Positions 53,950 to 63,687 of a stretch of 64,000 nucleotides of DNA are shown here, in pieces. The stretch is taken from contig NZ_PDHM01000007.1 in assembly GCF_002573715.1 (NCBI RefSeq), forward strand, positions 5,809 through 69,808. The letters are read 5' to 3'. The translations under genes were made by a program, and so were the position numbers. The number at the start of each line of letters is the position of its first letter. The stretch's first letter is position 1. This stretch comes from Paenibacillus sp. EZ-K15 (GTDB lineage Bacteria; Bacillota; Bacilli; Paenibacillales; Paenibacillaceae). A model generated the notes under the pieces. It did not search any database and was not told where the DNA came from. It was given only the letters and a program-made list of their open reading frames with translations.

Positions 53950-55314
53950 GTGGTTATAGATACGGTGCTGTGGAGCAAATGGCTGACAGGGCTAACCTTG
54001 GCGTTTCATGTCATTTTTGCCACGGTTGGCGTCGGTGTTCCGTTAATGATTGCCATTGCCGAATTTGTTGGTATACGTAAGAAGGATCCCCATTACATGC
54101 TCATGGCCAAAAGATGGACGCGAGGATTCGTTATTTCGGTGGCGGTTGGCGTGGTGACTGGAACGGCGATATCCTTGCTGCTCGCGCTTGTTTGGCCGAA
54201 TTTTATGCAAGTGGCGGGGAATGTCATTGCACTCCCGTTGTTTATGGAGGTTTTTGCATTCTTTTTTGAAGCCATTTTCCTGGGGATTTATATGTACACG
54301 TGGGATCGGTTCCGCAACCCGTATATCCATTGGCTGCTGACGATTCCGATTGTCGCCGGGGCAGGCATGTCCGCTATTTTTATAACGACGGTGAACGGAT
54401 TCATGAATCAGCCTGGAGGCTTCGTCATGGAAGCAGGCCACTTTACGGCGGTTAACCCGCTGCAAGCGATGTTGAATACCGCAACGCCTTCAAAAGTATT
54501 CCATGTACTAACCTCGGCCTATTTGACGGGAGCTGCCCTGCTGGCAGGAATCGCAGCCTACGTTATTCTGAGAAAAGGGGCCTCGGCATATTACAAGAAA
54601 GCATTGAAGCTCATGATGGCGGTTGTTCTGGTGTTCAGCTTGCTGACAACCTTAGCCGGTGATATGTCGGCCAAGTTTTTGGCGGAGCATCAACCGGAGA
54701 AGCTGGCCGCTGCAGAATGGCATTTTGAAACGGAAAGCGGTGCGGATTTGATATTACTGGGCTGGCTTAATGCGGAGCAGAAGGTAATGGGAGCCATCCA
54801 CATTCCGAAAGCGCTCAGCTTCCTGGCCTTTGGAGACTTTGATGCCGAGGTAAAGGGGCTGGAGGAGTTTCCGCTTGATGAAAGGCCGCCGCTGCTTGTC
54901 CATTACTTGTTTGATTTCATGGCCGGGATCGGTTTTGTTATGTTGGCCGTTGCGGTCCTGTATTTCCTGTTTTTGTTCTGGAAGAGACGCAATGAGCTCA
55001 ACAAGTGGCTGCTTCGGGCCATTGTTTTTAGTGCGCCTCTCGCATTTTTGGGCGTTGAAATGGGCTGGTTCTATGCGGAGCTCGGGCGGCAGCCGTGGAT
55101 TATCCGCGGATATATGCGCGTAGAGGAGGCGGCTACGACTTCACCGAATGTGAGGATTCTCTTTTTCCTCTTCCTGCTACTGTATATTGTTCTTGGGACC
55201 ATGTGTGTCTTTGTCCTGAGACGTTTGTTCCGTAACAAACCAGCAGAAGCCGAGCTGGACGAGTTCGTGAGAGAGAAACGCGATCAATCCACGGGAAAGG
55301 GTGAGCCGGTATGA
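53950..55314 (+). CDS. cydA: cytochrome bd-type oxidase subunit I
   Basis: 454 residues starting with GTG (GAAAGGAGG upstream). Nine helices. The haem ligands and signatures of bd subunit I are present: the N-terminal His (LTLAFHVIFATVGVG), GNVIALPLFMEVFAFFFEAIFLGIYMY, and GRQPWIIRGYMR. It oxidises quinol and reduces O2 to water without proton pumping. Start of cydABDC; cydB overlaps by 4 nt. Confidence 0.95.
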   Translation: MVIDTVLWSKWLTGLTLAFHVIFATVGVGVPLMIAIAEFVGIRKKDPHYMLMAKRWTRGFVISVAVGVVTGTAISLLLALVWPNFMQVAGNVIALPLFMEVFAFFFEAIFLGIYMYTWDRFRNPYIHWLLTIPIVAGAGMSAIFITTVNGFMNQPGGFVMEAGHFTAVNPLQAMLNTATPSKVFHVLTSAYLTGAALLAGIAAYVILRKGASAYYKKALKLMMAVVLVFSLLTTLAGDMSAKFLAEHQPEKLAAAEWHFETESGADLILLGWLNAEQKVMGAIHIPKALSFLAFGDFDAEVKGLEEFPLDERPPLLVHYLFDFMAGIGFVMLAVAVLYFLFLFWKRRNELNKWLLRAIVFSAPLAFLGVEMGWFYAELGRQPWIIRGYMRVEEAATTSPNVRILFFLFLLLYIVLGTMCVFVLRRLFRNKPAEAELDEFVREKRDQSTGKGEPV

Positions 55315-56327
55315 TTAATTACGAGTTGATAGGCATCTCCGTTCTTTGGCTGTTTTTATACGGCTATTTAATTATAGCTTCCATTGATTACGGCGCCGGT
55401 TTTTTTGCCTTCTATGCCCGTCTGACGAAGCAGGACCACCTGATCAATCGATTGATATCCCGTTATTTATCGCCGGTCTGGGAGATTACCAATGTGTTTT
55501 TTGTCTTTTTCTTTATCGGCATTGTCGGTTTTTTCCCGGACACAGCCTATTATTATGGATCTGCGCTGCTTATACCGGGAAGCATCGCCATTATTCTGCT
55601 GGCAATCCGCGGCTCCTTTTACGCGTTTGAAAATTACGGCTCCAAAGAAAACCTCGTGTATCTGTTTTTATATGGGGCCACAGGTTTGCTGATTCCGGCT
55701 TCCTTGTCGGTAGCATTAACGCTTTCCGAAGGCGGTTTTATTGTGGATAGAGGCGGAACTGTTTCTCTGGAATATTGGACGCTAATGACGAGTCCGTTGT
55801 CGTGGAGCATCGTCGCATTGGCCATCGTATCGGTACTGTTTATAAGCGGGTCGTTCCTGGCCTTCTACGCATCCCGTGCGGACGATCAGCCAGCGCTAAA
55901 GCTGGTGCGGACATATGCCCTGTTTTGGAGTACGCCAACCATTATTGCCGCGCTCACGGCTTTTATTTTCCTCAGTCAACATAATGAGCGGCATTTTCAA
56001 AACATGATGGATTTATGGTGGCTGCTGGCGCTTTCCGTTGGTTTTTTCATGATAGCCATATGGCTGCTGTACAAAGGACGCCGCTACGGGCTGGCTTTTA
56101 TCTGTGTCATGCTGCAATTTTTCTGTGCATTTTTTGCATACGGTATCGGGCAATATCCTTATATTCTGGATCCGTACATTACCATTCAAAGCGGAGCCAC
56201 GCATGAGTCGATGGGCGCTGCGCTTGTGGCAGCCTTTATCGGCGGCCTATGCCTGCTGATTCCGTCCCTTATACTGGTCTTTAGGCTATTCCTGTTTGAT
56301 GCGGATTATGTAAAAGGCAAAAAATAA
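55311..56327 (+). CDS. cydB: cytochrome bd-type oxidase subunit II
   Basis: 338 residues, eight to nine helices. N-terminal block LFLYGYLIIASIDYGAGFF is the family hallmark. Overlaps cydA (ATGA). Of the two bd forms of Bacillus it looks somewhat closer to the YthB type than to CydB, but this needs alignment. Confidence 0.92.
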   Translation: MINYELIGISVLWLFLYGYLIIASIDYGAGFFAFYARLTKQDHLINRLISRYLSPVWEITNVFFVFFFIGIVGFFPDTAYYYGSALLIPGSIAIILLAIRGSFYAFENYGSKENLVYLFLYGATGLLIPASLSVALTLSEGGFIVDRGGTVSLEYWTLMTSPLSWSIVALAIVSVLFISGSFLAFYASRADDQPALKLVRTYALFWSTPTIIAALTAFIFLSQHNERHFQNMMDLWWLLALSVGFFMIAIWLLYKGRRYGLAFICVMLQFFCAFFAYGIGQYPYILDPYITIQSGATHESMGAALVAAFIGGLCLLIPSLILVFRLFLFDADYVKGKK

Positions 56328-56396
56328 TAATCGTGCGTGGGTATCACTTCATTCAGGAGTACCTTGCAGCGGTTTGGTATAAAGGAGGGGAGTTAC

Positions 56397-58217
56397 TTGA
56401 AGGGGAAAACCAGTCTGCTGTCTCAGCAAATGTCCGCACAAAGGAAACGTATTATTCTCTTGGGGTTCATGTCGCTTGCGCTCGGTGCAGCCATGACAGG
56501 CCAGGCCGCGCTGCTCGCCGAAGCGGTCCAGAGGATTTTTGTGCAGCGGGCTTCCTTTTCGTCGGTTGTTGTCATACTTGGCTCATTGCTGGCTGTGATG
56601 GCTGCGCGGACGCTGCTGTCTTATGGAAACGGGATAATCGGCTTGCACATGGCTGCAAGCGCTAAGACGGAGATGCGAGCAGCGGTGCTGCGAAAGCTGA
56701 CCCATGCTTCCGTAGCTTCAACGCTTCGTGGACAAACGGGCGGAAAGGTCAGTGTGGCGCTGGATGCGGTGGACGAGGCGGACAGTTATTTCAGCCAGTA
56801 TATACCGCGTATGATAGAAGCCGCCATTATTCCCGTCCTGATTCTGGTCATTGTTTTTACTGAGCATGTGAATTCCGGCTTGATTATGCTGGTTACCGCC
56901 CCCTTTATCCCGATTTTTATGGTGCTTGTGGGGTTGAAAACGAAGAACAAATCGGAGGAGAAATTCGCACAGCTGGCCGAGTTCTCCGGTACGTTTCTCG
57001 ACTCTCTTCAAGGGCTGGTTTCGCTCAAGCTGTTTGGTCGGACGGATCATCAGCAACAGGAAATTGAACGCAGCAGCCTGGGCTATCGGGATGCAACGAT
57101 GGGCATTTTACGGATTGCGTTTACCAACACCTTCATGCTGGAATCCATCGTTATGCTTAGCATTGGCGTTGTCGCCCTTGAGCTGGCGCTGCAGCTGCTG
57201 GTTTTCAAATCGCTTTCCTTCCACACTGCCTTTTTGATCCTGCTGCTGGTGCCCGAGTTTTACAGCCTGTTAAAAAACACCGGAACTGCTTTTCACAGCG
57301 GTCGTACCAGCATGGGGGCTATCCGAAAAGTAGAGGAGATGCTAACGGAAACAAGGGAAGCAGGAGCAGTGACAGATGGGCAAGAGGGCGCCGCGAAAAA
57401 GGACAGAACAAACCGGGTCGATCCGATGGATACGGTGGATAAGCCTGAGACAGCCGATTTGGGTTTGATACGGATGCCGCCATCCATCGAACTGAGGGAT
57501 GTCCGGTTTCGGTATGCGCCGGATTCGTTCGAGCTTGCAGCCGGCTCCATGTCGTTTGGACCAGGGGAGCAAATCGCCATTGTCGGTAAAAGCGGATCCG
57601 GCAAAACCACCTTGCTGCATGTGATTGCCGGGCTGCTTGCGCCGACGTCGGGAGAAGTGCTGGTGAACGGACGTCCGCTTGCGCAATACGATGAGGCTCA
57701 CTGGTTTGATCATGTTAGCTACATTACCCAGCATCCGTATATTTTTGCCGGCACGTTTGCCGACAATATTGCGATTGGTGCGGGCAGGGCCGCCTCCAGG
57801 GACGAAGTCGTGCAGGCGGCGGAGGCCGCCGGACTAGCTGCGGTTGCAGCCGAGTTGGAGCAGGGCTATGACACCTTTGTCGGCGAAGGAGGCCGGGGGT
57901 TGTCGGGCGGCGAGAAGCAGAGGCTAGCGCTGGCGCGTGCTTTTTTGAAGCGGCCTGCCGTTATTTTGTTTGATGAACCCACCGTCGGATTGGACTTGCA
58001 CACCGAACGCGTCTTACAGCGGTCCATTGCCGAGCTTGCAAGCAAGGCGACCATGATTACCGTGGCGCACCGCTTGTACACGATACGACATGCCGACCGG
58101 ATATTGTTTATGGACAACGGAGTGCTGCTGGACAGCGGGTGCCATGATGAGCTTCTTACGCGTCTGCCCCAATATGCTGAAATGGTGGATGCCCAGCGGA
58201 AAGGGGGACTCGCATGA
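56397..58217 (+). CDS. cydD: ABC exporter subunit CydD
   Basis: 606 residues from TTG 56397, chosen for AAAGGAGGGGAG upstream; the frame is open from 56337. Six helices in the first ~300 residues, then an NBD with Walker A VGKSGSGKTT, signature LSGGEKQR, Walker B VILFDEPTVGLD. A 40-residue acidic linker (about 320-360) is unusual. With CydC it exports cysteine/glutathione or related thiols, required for assembly of the bd oxidase. Follows cydAB. Confidence 0.93.
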   Translation: MKGKTSLLSQQMSAQRKRIILLGFMSLALGAAMTGQAALLAEAVQRIFVQRASFSSVVVILGSLLAVMAARTLLSYGNGIIGLHMAASAKTEMRAAVLRKLTHASVASTLRGQTGGKVSVALDAVDEADSYFSQYIPRMIEAAIIPVLILVIVFTEHVNSGLIMLVTAPFIPIFMVLVGLKTKNKSEEKFAQLAEFSGTFLDSLQGLVSLKLFGRTDHQQQEIERSSLGYRDATMGILRIAFTNTFMLESIVMLSIGVVALELALQLLVFKSLSFHTAFLILLLVPEFYSLLKNTGTAFHSGRTSMGAIRKVEEMLTETREAGAVTDGQEGAAKKDRTNRVDPMDTVDKPETADLGLIRMPPSIELRDVRFRYAPDSFELAAGSMSFGPGEQIAIVGKSGSGKTTLLHVIAGLLAPTSGEVLVNGRPLAQYDEAHWFDHVSYITQHPYIFAGTFADNIAIGAGRAASRDEVVQAAEAAGLAAVAAELEQGYDTFVGEGGRGLSGGEKQRLALARAFLKRPAVILFDEPTVGLDLHTERVLQRSIAELASKATMITVAHRLYTIRHADRILFMDNGVLLDSGCHDELLTRLPQYAEMVDAQRKGGLA

Positions 58218-59938
58218 ATGAGCTGGCTATTTTAACCAAGGCGATGATTCAGGAACGGAAGGATATTGCCATCGCCATCATCGGAGGATTCGTTGCCGGC
58301 ATCGCAGGTGTATGCCTCTTCGCCGCAAGCGGGTATCTGATCTCCCAGACTGTATTTGCCCCGCCGCTCTACACCTTGATTGTGCTGACGTCCCTGGTAA
58401 AGTTACTTGGTCTGCTGCGGGCGGCAAGCCGCTACGCGGAACGCTTGTATTCCCATCGGGCGACATTCTCTCTGCTCAGCCGTTTGCGTACATCCTTTTT
58501 TGCCAAGCTTGTTCCTTTGACGCCAGGGATATTGGGCAAAAAGCGGAGCGGAGAACTGCTCGCACGGATCGTCGGGGATGTAGAGAGCTTACAGCATTAC
58601 TTTCTGCGTGTCGCCTATCCGCCTGTCATTGTTGTCATGGTCTTTCTGGCTACGGTTTTGTTTACTTCCGCCTTTTCATTCTGGATTGCCTGTTTGTTTG
58701 TGCTGGGGATGCTGGCAACGGCTTTTGTGGTTCCGGGACTTGTTCTCCTTGGACAGAGAAGGATATATGGCCGCGTTCGCCAAGAGCGAGCGGCGCTTTC
58801 CACAGAAGTGACCGAATTGCTTTACGGTTTCCGCGATTTGAAAGTATACGGGCAAATGAAAAAGCGCGAGCAGCAGCTGCAGCGTACCTCCGCCGCATTG
58901 GCAGCGGAACAGCAAGCGGCAGCCCGGCATCTGCTGCGCGGGCAATCACTGCATGTTTTTGTAACGTATCTGATTTCGTGGGGCGTACTGATTCTTGGCG
59001 CCTATTTGATTATGGATGGCTCGCTTGCCGGCGTATTTCTTGCCATGCTGATCATGGCTTCGCTTACGGTGTTTGAAGAAGCTGCGCCAATGGCCACACT
59101 GCCTGCTTATAAGCTGGATAGCGAACATGCGGCAGCTCGGCTTGCGGAAACGGTTCATGCAGCAGATAAGCAGCCGCCGCAGCCATGCGGTGTCCTCCCT
59201 ATCGAGAAAGCCGTTTCCATTGAGCTGAGCGGTGTTTCATTTCAATATGAAGATGAATGGCGACCAGCGCTGAAGGACATTTCCCTCTATCTTCCGCCGG
59301 GGTCTAAAACCGCCATTGTCGGTCCGAGTGGATCAGGGAAAACAACCCTCATCGAATTGCTGCTCAAGCTGCGCACACCGACAGACGGTCAGATTCGTTT
59401 AAATGATACTTCGATTAAGGAACTGGATGAAGCGAGCATTTGGCAAGCCTCAAAGGTAGTACTGCAACACAGTCATTTCTTTCGGGGCACCGTTCGGGAC
59501 AACCTGCTGTTGAATGAGGAGCATCATTCTGACCAAGCGTTGTCGATTATACTGGATAAAGTGCAGCTGCCGAATAAGACCCTGGACGATATGGTGTATG
59601 AAAAAGGGGAGAACTTGTCGGATGGAGAGAAGCAGCGCTTAGCCTTGGCCCGGGCGATGCTCCGAGAAGGGCGGTTATGGCTTCTGGACGAACCGACGTC
59701 TTCACTGGATTACGTTACGGAGCAGCGTGTTTTTCGGCATCTGTTGGCGCAAGCGGTTAACGATACGCTTCTTCTGATTTGCCATCGGCTGACCGGCTTG
59801 GAAGAGATGGACCGTATTTTGGTCATGGACCAAGGCAGGGTCATTGAAGCAGGCACGTATTCAGAGCTGATGGAGCAACAGGGATATTTTTATGAAATGA
59901 AACAAATTGAGCTGCAAATGATCGGCGAAGAGGGATAG
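58214..59938 (+). CDS. cydC: ABC exporter subunit CydC
   Basis: 574 residues, overlapping cydD by 4 nt. Six helices then NBD: Walker A VGPSGSGKTT, signature L-S-D-G-E (NLSDGEKQRLALA, with Asp in place of the usual second Gly), Walker B LWLLDEPTSSLD. Forms the heterodimeric CydDC exporter. The variant signature suggests asymmetric ATP sites. Confidence 0.93.
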   Translation: MNELAILTKAMIQERKDIAIAIIGGFVAGIAGVCLFAASGYLISQTVFAPPLYTLIVLTSLVKLLGLLRAASRYAERLYSHRATFSLLSRLRTSFFAKLVPLTPGILGKKRSGELLARIVGDVESLQHYFLRVAYPPVIVVMVFLATVLFTSAFSFWIACLFVLGMLATAFVVPGLVLLGQRRIYGRVRQERAALSTEVTELLYGFRDLKVYGQMKKREQQLQRTSAALAAEQQAAARHLLRGQSLHVFVTYLISWGVLILGAYLIMDGSLAGVFLAMLIMASLTVFEEAAPMATLPAYKLDSEHAAARLAETVHAADKQPPQPCGVLPIEKAVSIELSGVSFQYEDEWRPALKDISLYLPPGSKTAIVGPSGSGKTTLIELLLKLRTPTDGQIRLNDTSIKELDEASIWQASKVVLQHSHFFRGTVRDNLLLNEEHHSDQALSIILDKVQLPNKTLDDMVYEKGENLSDGEKQRLALARAMLREGRLWLLDEPTSSLDYVTEQRVFRHLLAQAVNDTLLLICHRLTGLEEMDRILVMDQGRVIEAGTYSELMEQQGYFYEMKQIELQMIGEEG

Positions 59939-60245
59939 AACGAGTGCTGTTAGCATGAACGGTTGTGGAGCACGTCTACTAATAGTTTCGATTTAGAAAA
60001 CCTTTATATTTAGCGTTTAATAGAATACAAATTAGCTTTTGAAATATAATCGGAAGTACAAAAAGAAGTCGATTAATCTGGCTTCTTTTTTTTGTTACTG
60101 TTGCAACTAAAATCTTCCTTCTATTACCATATATACTTATTATTTATATATCGGACATATAATATATTATTTCTTAATGACTTGTCTCTGTATACTTAGG
60201 ATGCACCACGAGATTTGGACTATACAGGAAATGGAGATGATTCGT
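59939..60245. other. intergenic region after cydC
   Basis: Holds the weak cydC terminator (about 60060-60090) and an AT-rich tract (60125-60175) that presumably carries the promoter of the following lipoprotein gene; no clear -35/-10 pair found. Confidence 0.4.
60060..60092 (+). terminator. probable terminator of cydABDC
   Basis: Short stem AGAAG / CTTCT with a 13-nt loop and a long T run. Confidence 0.5.
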
Positions 60246-60653
60246 GTGAGAAGAAGTGTGCTGCTCTTGATTGCAGCCGTATGTTTATTGATCTCTGTCG
60301 CCTGTTCCGGCGTTGGCGGGGGAGAGGCCAAAGAATCGGACAAACTGCAAGTTGAAGTGAATCCTGTTCAAGACGTCCTTGTATCCGGCCGTGCCATTCT
60401 CATAGATGCCCATATAACAAAGGGAAGCGATCCAATCGTCGATACCGCGCAAGTCGAATTCGAAATATGGAAAAAAGACAGTCCCGAACATGATATGATC
60501 ACTGCCATTCCAGACCAGGATGGGAATTACCGGATTAAAACGCTGTTTTCTGAAGGCGGGGAGTATTTCGTCAAAGCCCACGTGAAAAATGGAGCGGCGT
60601 CGGTAACGACGAGTGAAAAGAAACTGGTCGTTCAAAACGATGAGATGAGCTAA
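60246..60653 (+). CDS. FixH/YtkA-like lipoprotein
   Basis: 135 residues from GTG 60246, chosen because GGAG lies 7 nt upstream; the frame is open from 60177. Signal peptide with lipobox S-V-A-C, then a single beta-sandwich domain (LQVEVNPVQDVLVSGRAILIDAHITKG... and DGNYRIKTLFSEGGEYFVKAHV) like FixH/YtkA proteins, which are linked to copper handling and oxidase maturation in other bacteria. Position behind cydABDC is compatible with a respiratory role, but it is separately transcribed and no metal ligand is evident. Confidence 0.72.
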   Translation: MRRSVLLLIAAVCLLISVACSGVGGGEAKESDKLQVEVNPVQDVLVSGRAILIDAHITKGSDPIVDTAQVEFEIWKKDSPEHDMITAIPDQDGNYRIKTLFSEGGEYFVKAHVKNGAASVTTSEKKLVVQNDEMS

Positions 60654-60689
60654 AGAATCACCGCTTATTAATGGATAGTACCATTTGGA

Positions 60690-60718
60690 GGAAGCCGGAA
60701 AAAACGGCTTCCTTTTTT
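60690..60718 (+). terminator. intrinsic terminator
   Basis: GGAAGCC / GGCTTCC stem with a 9-nt loop and six T. Confidence 0.9.
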
Positions 60719-60755
60719 AATCGATAGACGACCATTGACCCATTACAGTGTGGAT

Positions 60756-61652
60756 CTAACCTTTCTTTGCGATCGAAATAAAATCGCGGATGAATCCCTC
60801 CAGATTATCTTTATCATGAGAGCAGAGCACGATTTTGTTGGTAAAACGGACGCCAATGACATCCACTTTAGCTAATTCTCCCCGTTTGATGAATGGACTG
60901 GCCACAAGAGAGGATACAAAGCTGACGCCATATCCGGCGACCACAGCCTGGATGGTTTCATTAAGGCCGTTAAATTGCAGTTCGATCTTTGGTGGGCTGA
61001 CATCTTGAACGCTGCACAGCTCAAGGAGCCTCTTTCGGGTCGTGCTGCCTTCCTCCCGCATAATAAACGGCTCTTTCACCATGTCTTCCATGGAAATTTG
61101 CCTGTTGGCATACTTATGATTCGGCGCAACCACAAATTTGAATTCGTCTTGATATAATTCTAGGCAATGGAGGGAATGGTCATTTTGATTTGTAATTTCG
61201 CTATTTCCAAAGATGGCGATATCCGCCTCGTAATTCGTCAATCTTTCAAGTGCAACTTGTGAATTCACCGTCGTAATTTCCACTTCCACTTTCGGATATC
61301 TTTGCTTGAATAAGGAAGCCCACTTGGGGATCAGAACGCTGGTCGCGAGGTAATTTCCGGAGAGCCGAAGTTTTCCCTGCGGATGTTTATGATAGTCTTC
61401 AATCATGGTTTCGATTTGTTCTTCGAGAAGAAACAGCTTTTCGGTGGGTTTAAACAGCTTTTGGCCAAAAGAGGTCAGAACCAGGTTTCTTCCTTTTTTC
61501 TCAAATAAAATGACGTTGTACTGCTTTTCAAAATTCCGAATTTGGGCAGAGATGGCAGGCTGGCTGATATTCAGCCTCTTGGAGGCCTCGGTAACGCTTC
61601 CGGCAAGAGCAACGTTATAGAACAGCATCAATGCATGCAGATTGAGAGACAA
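60756..61652 (-). CDS. LysR family transcriptional regulator
   Basis: 298 residues from TTG 61652: AGGAGG ends 8 nt before it, whereas the in-frame ATG 61658 and GTG 61661 are too close to or inside that site. N-terminal winged helix (VALAGSVTEASKRLNISQPAISAQIRNFEKQYNVILFEK) and a two-lobed effector domain (LRLSGNYLATSVLIPKW..., VVAGYGVSFVSSLV). It looks closest to the CysL/YwfK branch by general pattern only. It is divergent from the phosphatase gene at 61758, which it probably controls. Confidence 0.9.
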   Translation of the reverse strand: MSLNLHALMLFYNVALAGSVTEASKRLNISQPAISAQIRNFEKQYNVILFEKKGRNLVLTSFGQKLFKPTEKLFLLEEQIETMIEDYHKHPQGKLRLSGNYLATSVLIPKWASLFKQRYPKVEVEITTVNSQVALERLTNYEADIAIFGNSEITNQNDHSLHCLELYQDEFKFVVAPNHKYANRQISMEDMVKEPFIMREEGSTTRKRLLELCSVQDVSPPKIELQFNGLNETIQAVVAGYGVSFVSSLVASPFIKRGELAKVDVIGVRFTNKIVLCSHDKDNLEGFIRDFISIAKKG

Positions 61653-61757
61653 TCCCATCACCTCCTATACATTTTGTTAATACATAATATAAAACATATA
61701 TTTTTATTTTATACATTGTGGACGTATACTTCAATTACCAACAAAGGAGGGAGCAAC
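61653..61757. promoter_or_regulatory. divergent LysR-phosphatase promoter region
   Basis: 105-bp AT-rich region between the two ribosome sites, containing TATAC and ATACAT-type inverted segments compatible with a LysR T-N11-A box (for example ATACATAATATAAAACATAT). Exact sites are not resolved. Confidence 0.45.
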
Positions 61758-62399
61758 ATGACGACCACCACCATTTATTTCGTAAGACACGGCCAGACCC
61801 AGTGGAACGTGGAACAGAAGATGCAGGGGCATATGGACTCACCGTTAACACCTGAAGGCAGACGGCAAGCTGCACGGTTGCGTGACCGGTTACAGACGGT
61901 CACGTTTGATGCGATTTTTTCGAGTACCAGTCCGAGAGCGTTGACAACGGCCCAGATGATTTGCGGAAGCAAATCGGAAAGAATCATTAAATTAGATGAA
62001 CTGAAGGAAATTCACATGGGGCTGTGGGAAGGACAAAGCGTACCAACAATACAGAATGAGCATACCGCTGAGTTTGATCATTTTTTGCATAAACCTCATT
62101 TATACCGTCCAACAGGACAGGGAGAGACCTTTCCGGAGCTGCTGGATCGGGCGGTAATCGCTGTGGAAAGAATCCTGCTAAGCTGTCCGGGAGGAACCGT
62201 TCTGATCGTAACCCACCGTATGACCTTAAAGACGTTATTGAACCATTATTCCGGAATGGAGTTGAGTGACATGGGGAATTTGCCGGATGTTCCTTCAGCG
62301 AGCTTAAGCAAAATTGTATTTCATGATTCTCATCCATTCATCGAGCTGTACGGGGACACCTCTCATTACGAGGGAAGCGCAGAAGTGTTGCTGAAATAA
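61758..62399 (+). CDS. histidine phosphatase family protein (phosphoglycerate mutase-like)
   Basis: 213 residues from ATG 61758, with AAAGGAGG upstream; the open frame extends into the LysR gene but that part is not credible. The phospho-histidine motif is R-H-G (YFVRHGQTQWN), with the second catalytic His in IVTHRMTLKTLL. Relatives dephosphorylate sugar phosphates or other small molecules. It forms an operon with the membrane protein 11 nt downstream. Confidence 0.92.
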   Translation: MTTTTIYFVRHGQTQWNVEQKMQGHMDSPLTPEGRRQAARLRDRLQTVTFDAIFSSTSPRALTTAQMICGSKSERIIKLDELKEIHMGLWEGQSVPTIQNEHTAEFDHFLHKPHLYRPTGQGETFPELLDRAVIAVERILLSCPGGTVLIVTHRMTLKTLLNHYSGMELSDMGNLPDVPSASLSKIVFHDSHPFIELYGDTSHYEGSAEVLLK

Positions 62400-62410
62400 A
62401 GGGAGGATGC

Positions 62411-63337
62411 ATGAACACGAAGAAAAGGAAAGCTCTCTTGGCTTACACGATGGCTTTCGCCACGATTATCCTGATGGCCGGGGCTTCGGACCTTCGTCAT
62501 AATCATGAGTTTATCCTGCCCGAAATCGCGGCCATGGTGATCGCCATGTGGGTCTACCGGGATCCGAATTGGCTCAGGCATCCGCTTCAGATTTGCCTTG
62601 CTCCCACACTCACATCCGTGATCGGTTTTACCATTAATCATCTCCATGCTGCTTATCTCTGTAAAGTAGGTATCGATTTCATCTTGATTATGGCCTGTTT
62701 GCGTTTGATCCAATCCAACTTCGCTCCGTCCCTTGCGACCGGCTTGCTCCCTCTGATCACCAACGCGCATGATTGGAAGCTTGTCCTGATCATTTTCCTC
62801 GCCACTTTGATATTAATGCTGGTGGTTATATTCTTTCGAATGAATGCATCCCTGGAGAAGAAGGTGCAGATCCATTATAAATATACGTACTTTTTCCTGT
62901 GTCTGATCTTTGTGTGGATCGGAATATGCTGGATCACCGGCTTCGGGAAGCTGGCCGTTATTCCGCCCATCATTGTCGTGGTATATGAGTCGATTCAAAA
63001 AAGTGAGTACAGCGGTAAGCTGGCATTGAAGCAGGGAGCTGCATTAACTGTATCCGCGACGATTGGGACACTGCTGTTTCTGGCTTTGGATTCTTTGGTC
63101 ATCATAACGGTACTGGATATGATGCTGATGCTGTTATTGCAGTGGATAGTTAAGATTCGTATGCCCGCGATATATGCTTTCCCGCTGCTTCCGTTCATCT
63201 TCACGCATGATGTCGTGCTGCTACTCCCGCTGGCAACAGTGTTCACTTGTTTGTTTATGTTTACAGCGGCTGTCGCTTATAAAAAAATTGAATCTGCTAT
63301 CCGACCGGAGCGGGTGGACGTGGATATCTCCATGTAA
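62411..63337 (+). CDS. multi-pass membrane protein, possibly HPP-like
   Basis: 308 residues with about ten hydrophobic helices, falling into two similar halves (LPEIAAMVIAMWVYRDPNWLRHPLQICLAPTLTSVIGF and later IPPIIVVVYESIQKS...GAALTVSATIGTLLF). This double arrangement with a polar loop resembles HPP-family transport proteins, but the match is by eye and weak. GGGAGG precedes ATG. Co-transcribed with the phosphatase and likely under the divergent LysR. Confidence 0.6.
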   Translation: MNTKKRKALLAYTMAFATIILMAGASDLRHNHEFILPEIAAMVIAMWVYRDPNWLRHPLQICLAPTLTSVIGFTINHLHAAYLCKVGIDFILIMACLRLIQSNFAPSLATGLLPLITNAHDWKLVLIIFLATLILMLVVIFFRMNASLEKKVQIHYKYTYFFLCLIFVWIGICWITGFGKLAVIPPIIVVVYESIQKSEYSGKLALKQGAALTVSATIGTLLFLALDSLVIITVLDMMLMLLLQWIVKIRMPAIYAFPLLPFIFTHDVVLLLPLATVFTCLFMFTAAVAYKKIESAIRPERVDVDISM

Positions 63338-63487
63338 TTGAATCCATCTGAATCTATTAATTCATTAAGAAACGCACATATTCCCAATATAAGCTTGGGG
63401 ATCCCCTTTAATTCCTATAAATAGGTTTGCCTCGGATGCCGGAAATAAGCATCAAAATACCGCTCTCCCGATAAATCAAATCAAGCT

Positions 63488-63650
63488 ATAATAGTGGTAT
63501 TCGGGTTCTGTGGGGGTTCGGGCCACCAGTTGGGTGGCCCTTCTACCCGGAGGGGCAGAAAATTATCTGCCCTTTACTCTAGCACTGCTGCCTTCACAGT
63601 TCCGGCAGGACAAGTCTGGGAGATTGCGCAGCAATTAACTTAGAGATCAT
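63488..63650 (+). ncRNA. candidate small RNA: promoter followed by three hairpins
   Basis: TATAAT at 63488-63493 (no clear -35) is followed by three stable hairpins: GGGCCACC/GGGTGGCCC, GGGGCAGA/TCTGCCC and CTGCC/GGCAG (about 63517-63615). The 350-bp gap contains no plausible gene and the hairpins lack long T runs. It could be a small RNA, paired terminators of the neighbouring convergent genes, or a repeat. No known family is recognised. Confidence 0.3.
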
Positions 63651-63687
63651 GTTTGCTCATTCAACTCCCTAACTGGTTGGGCAACCT

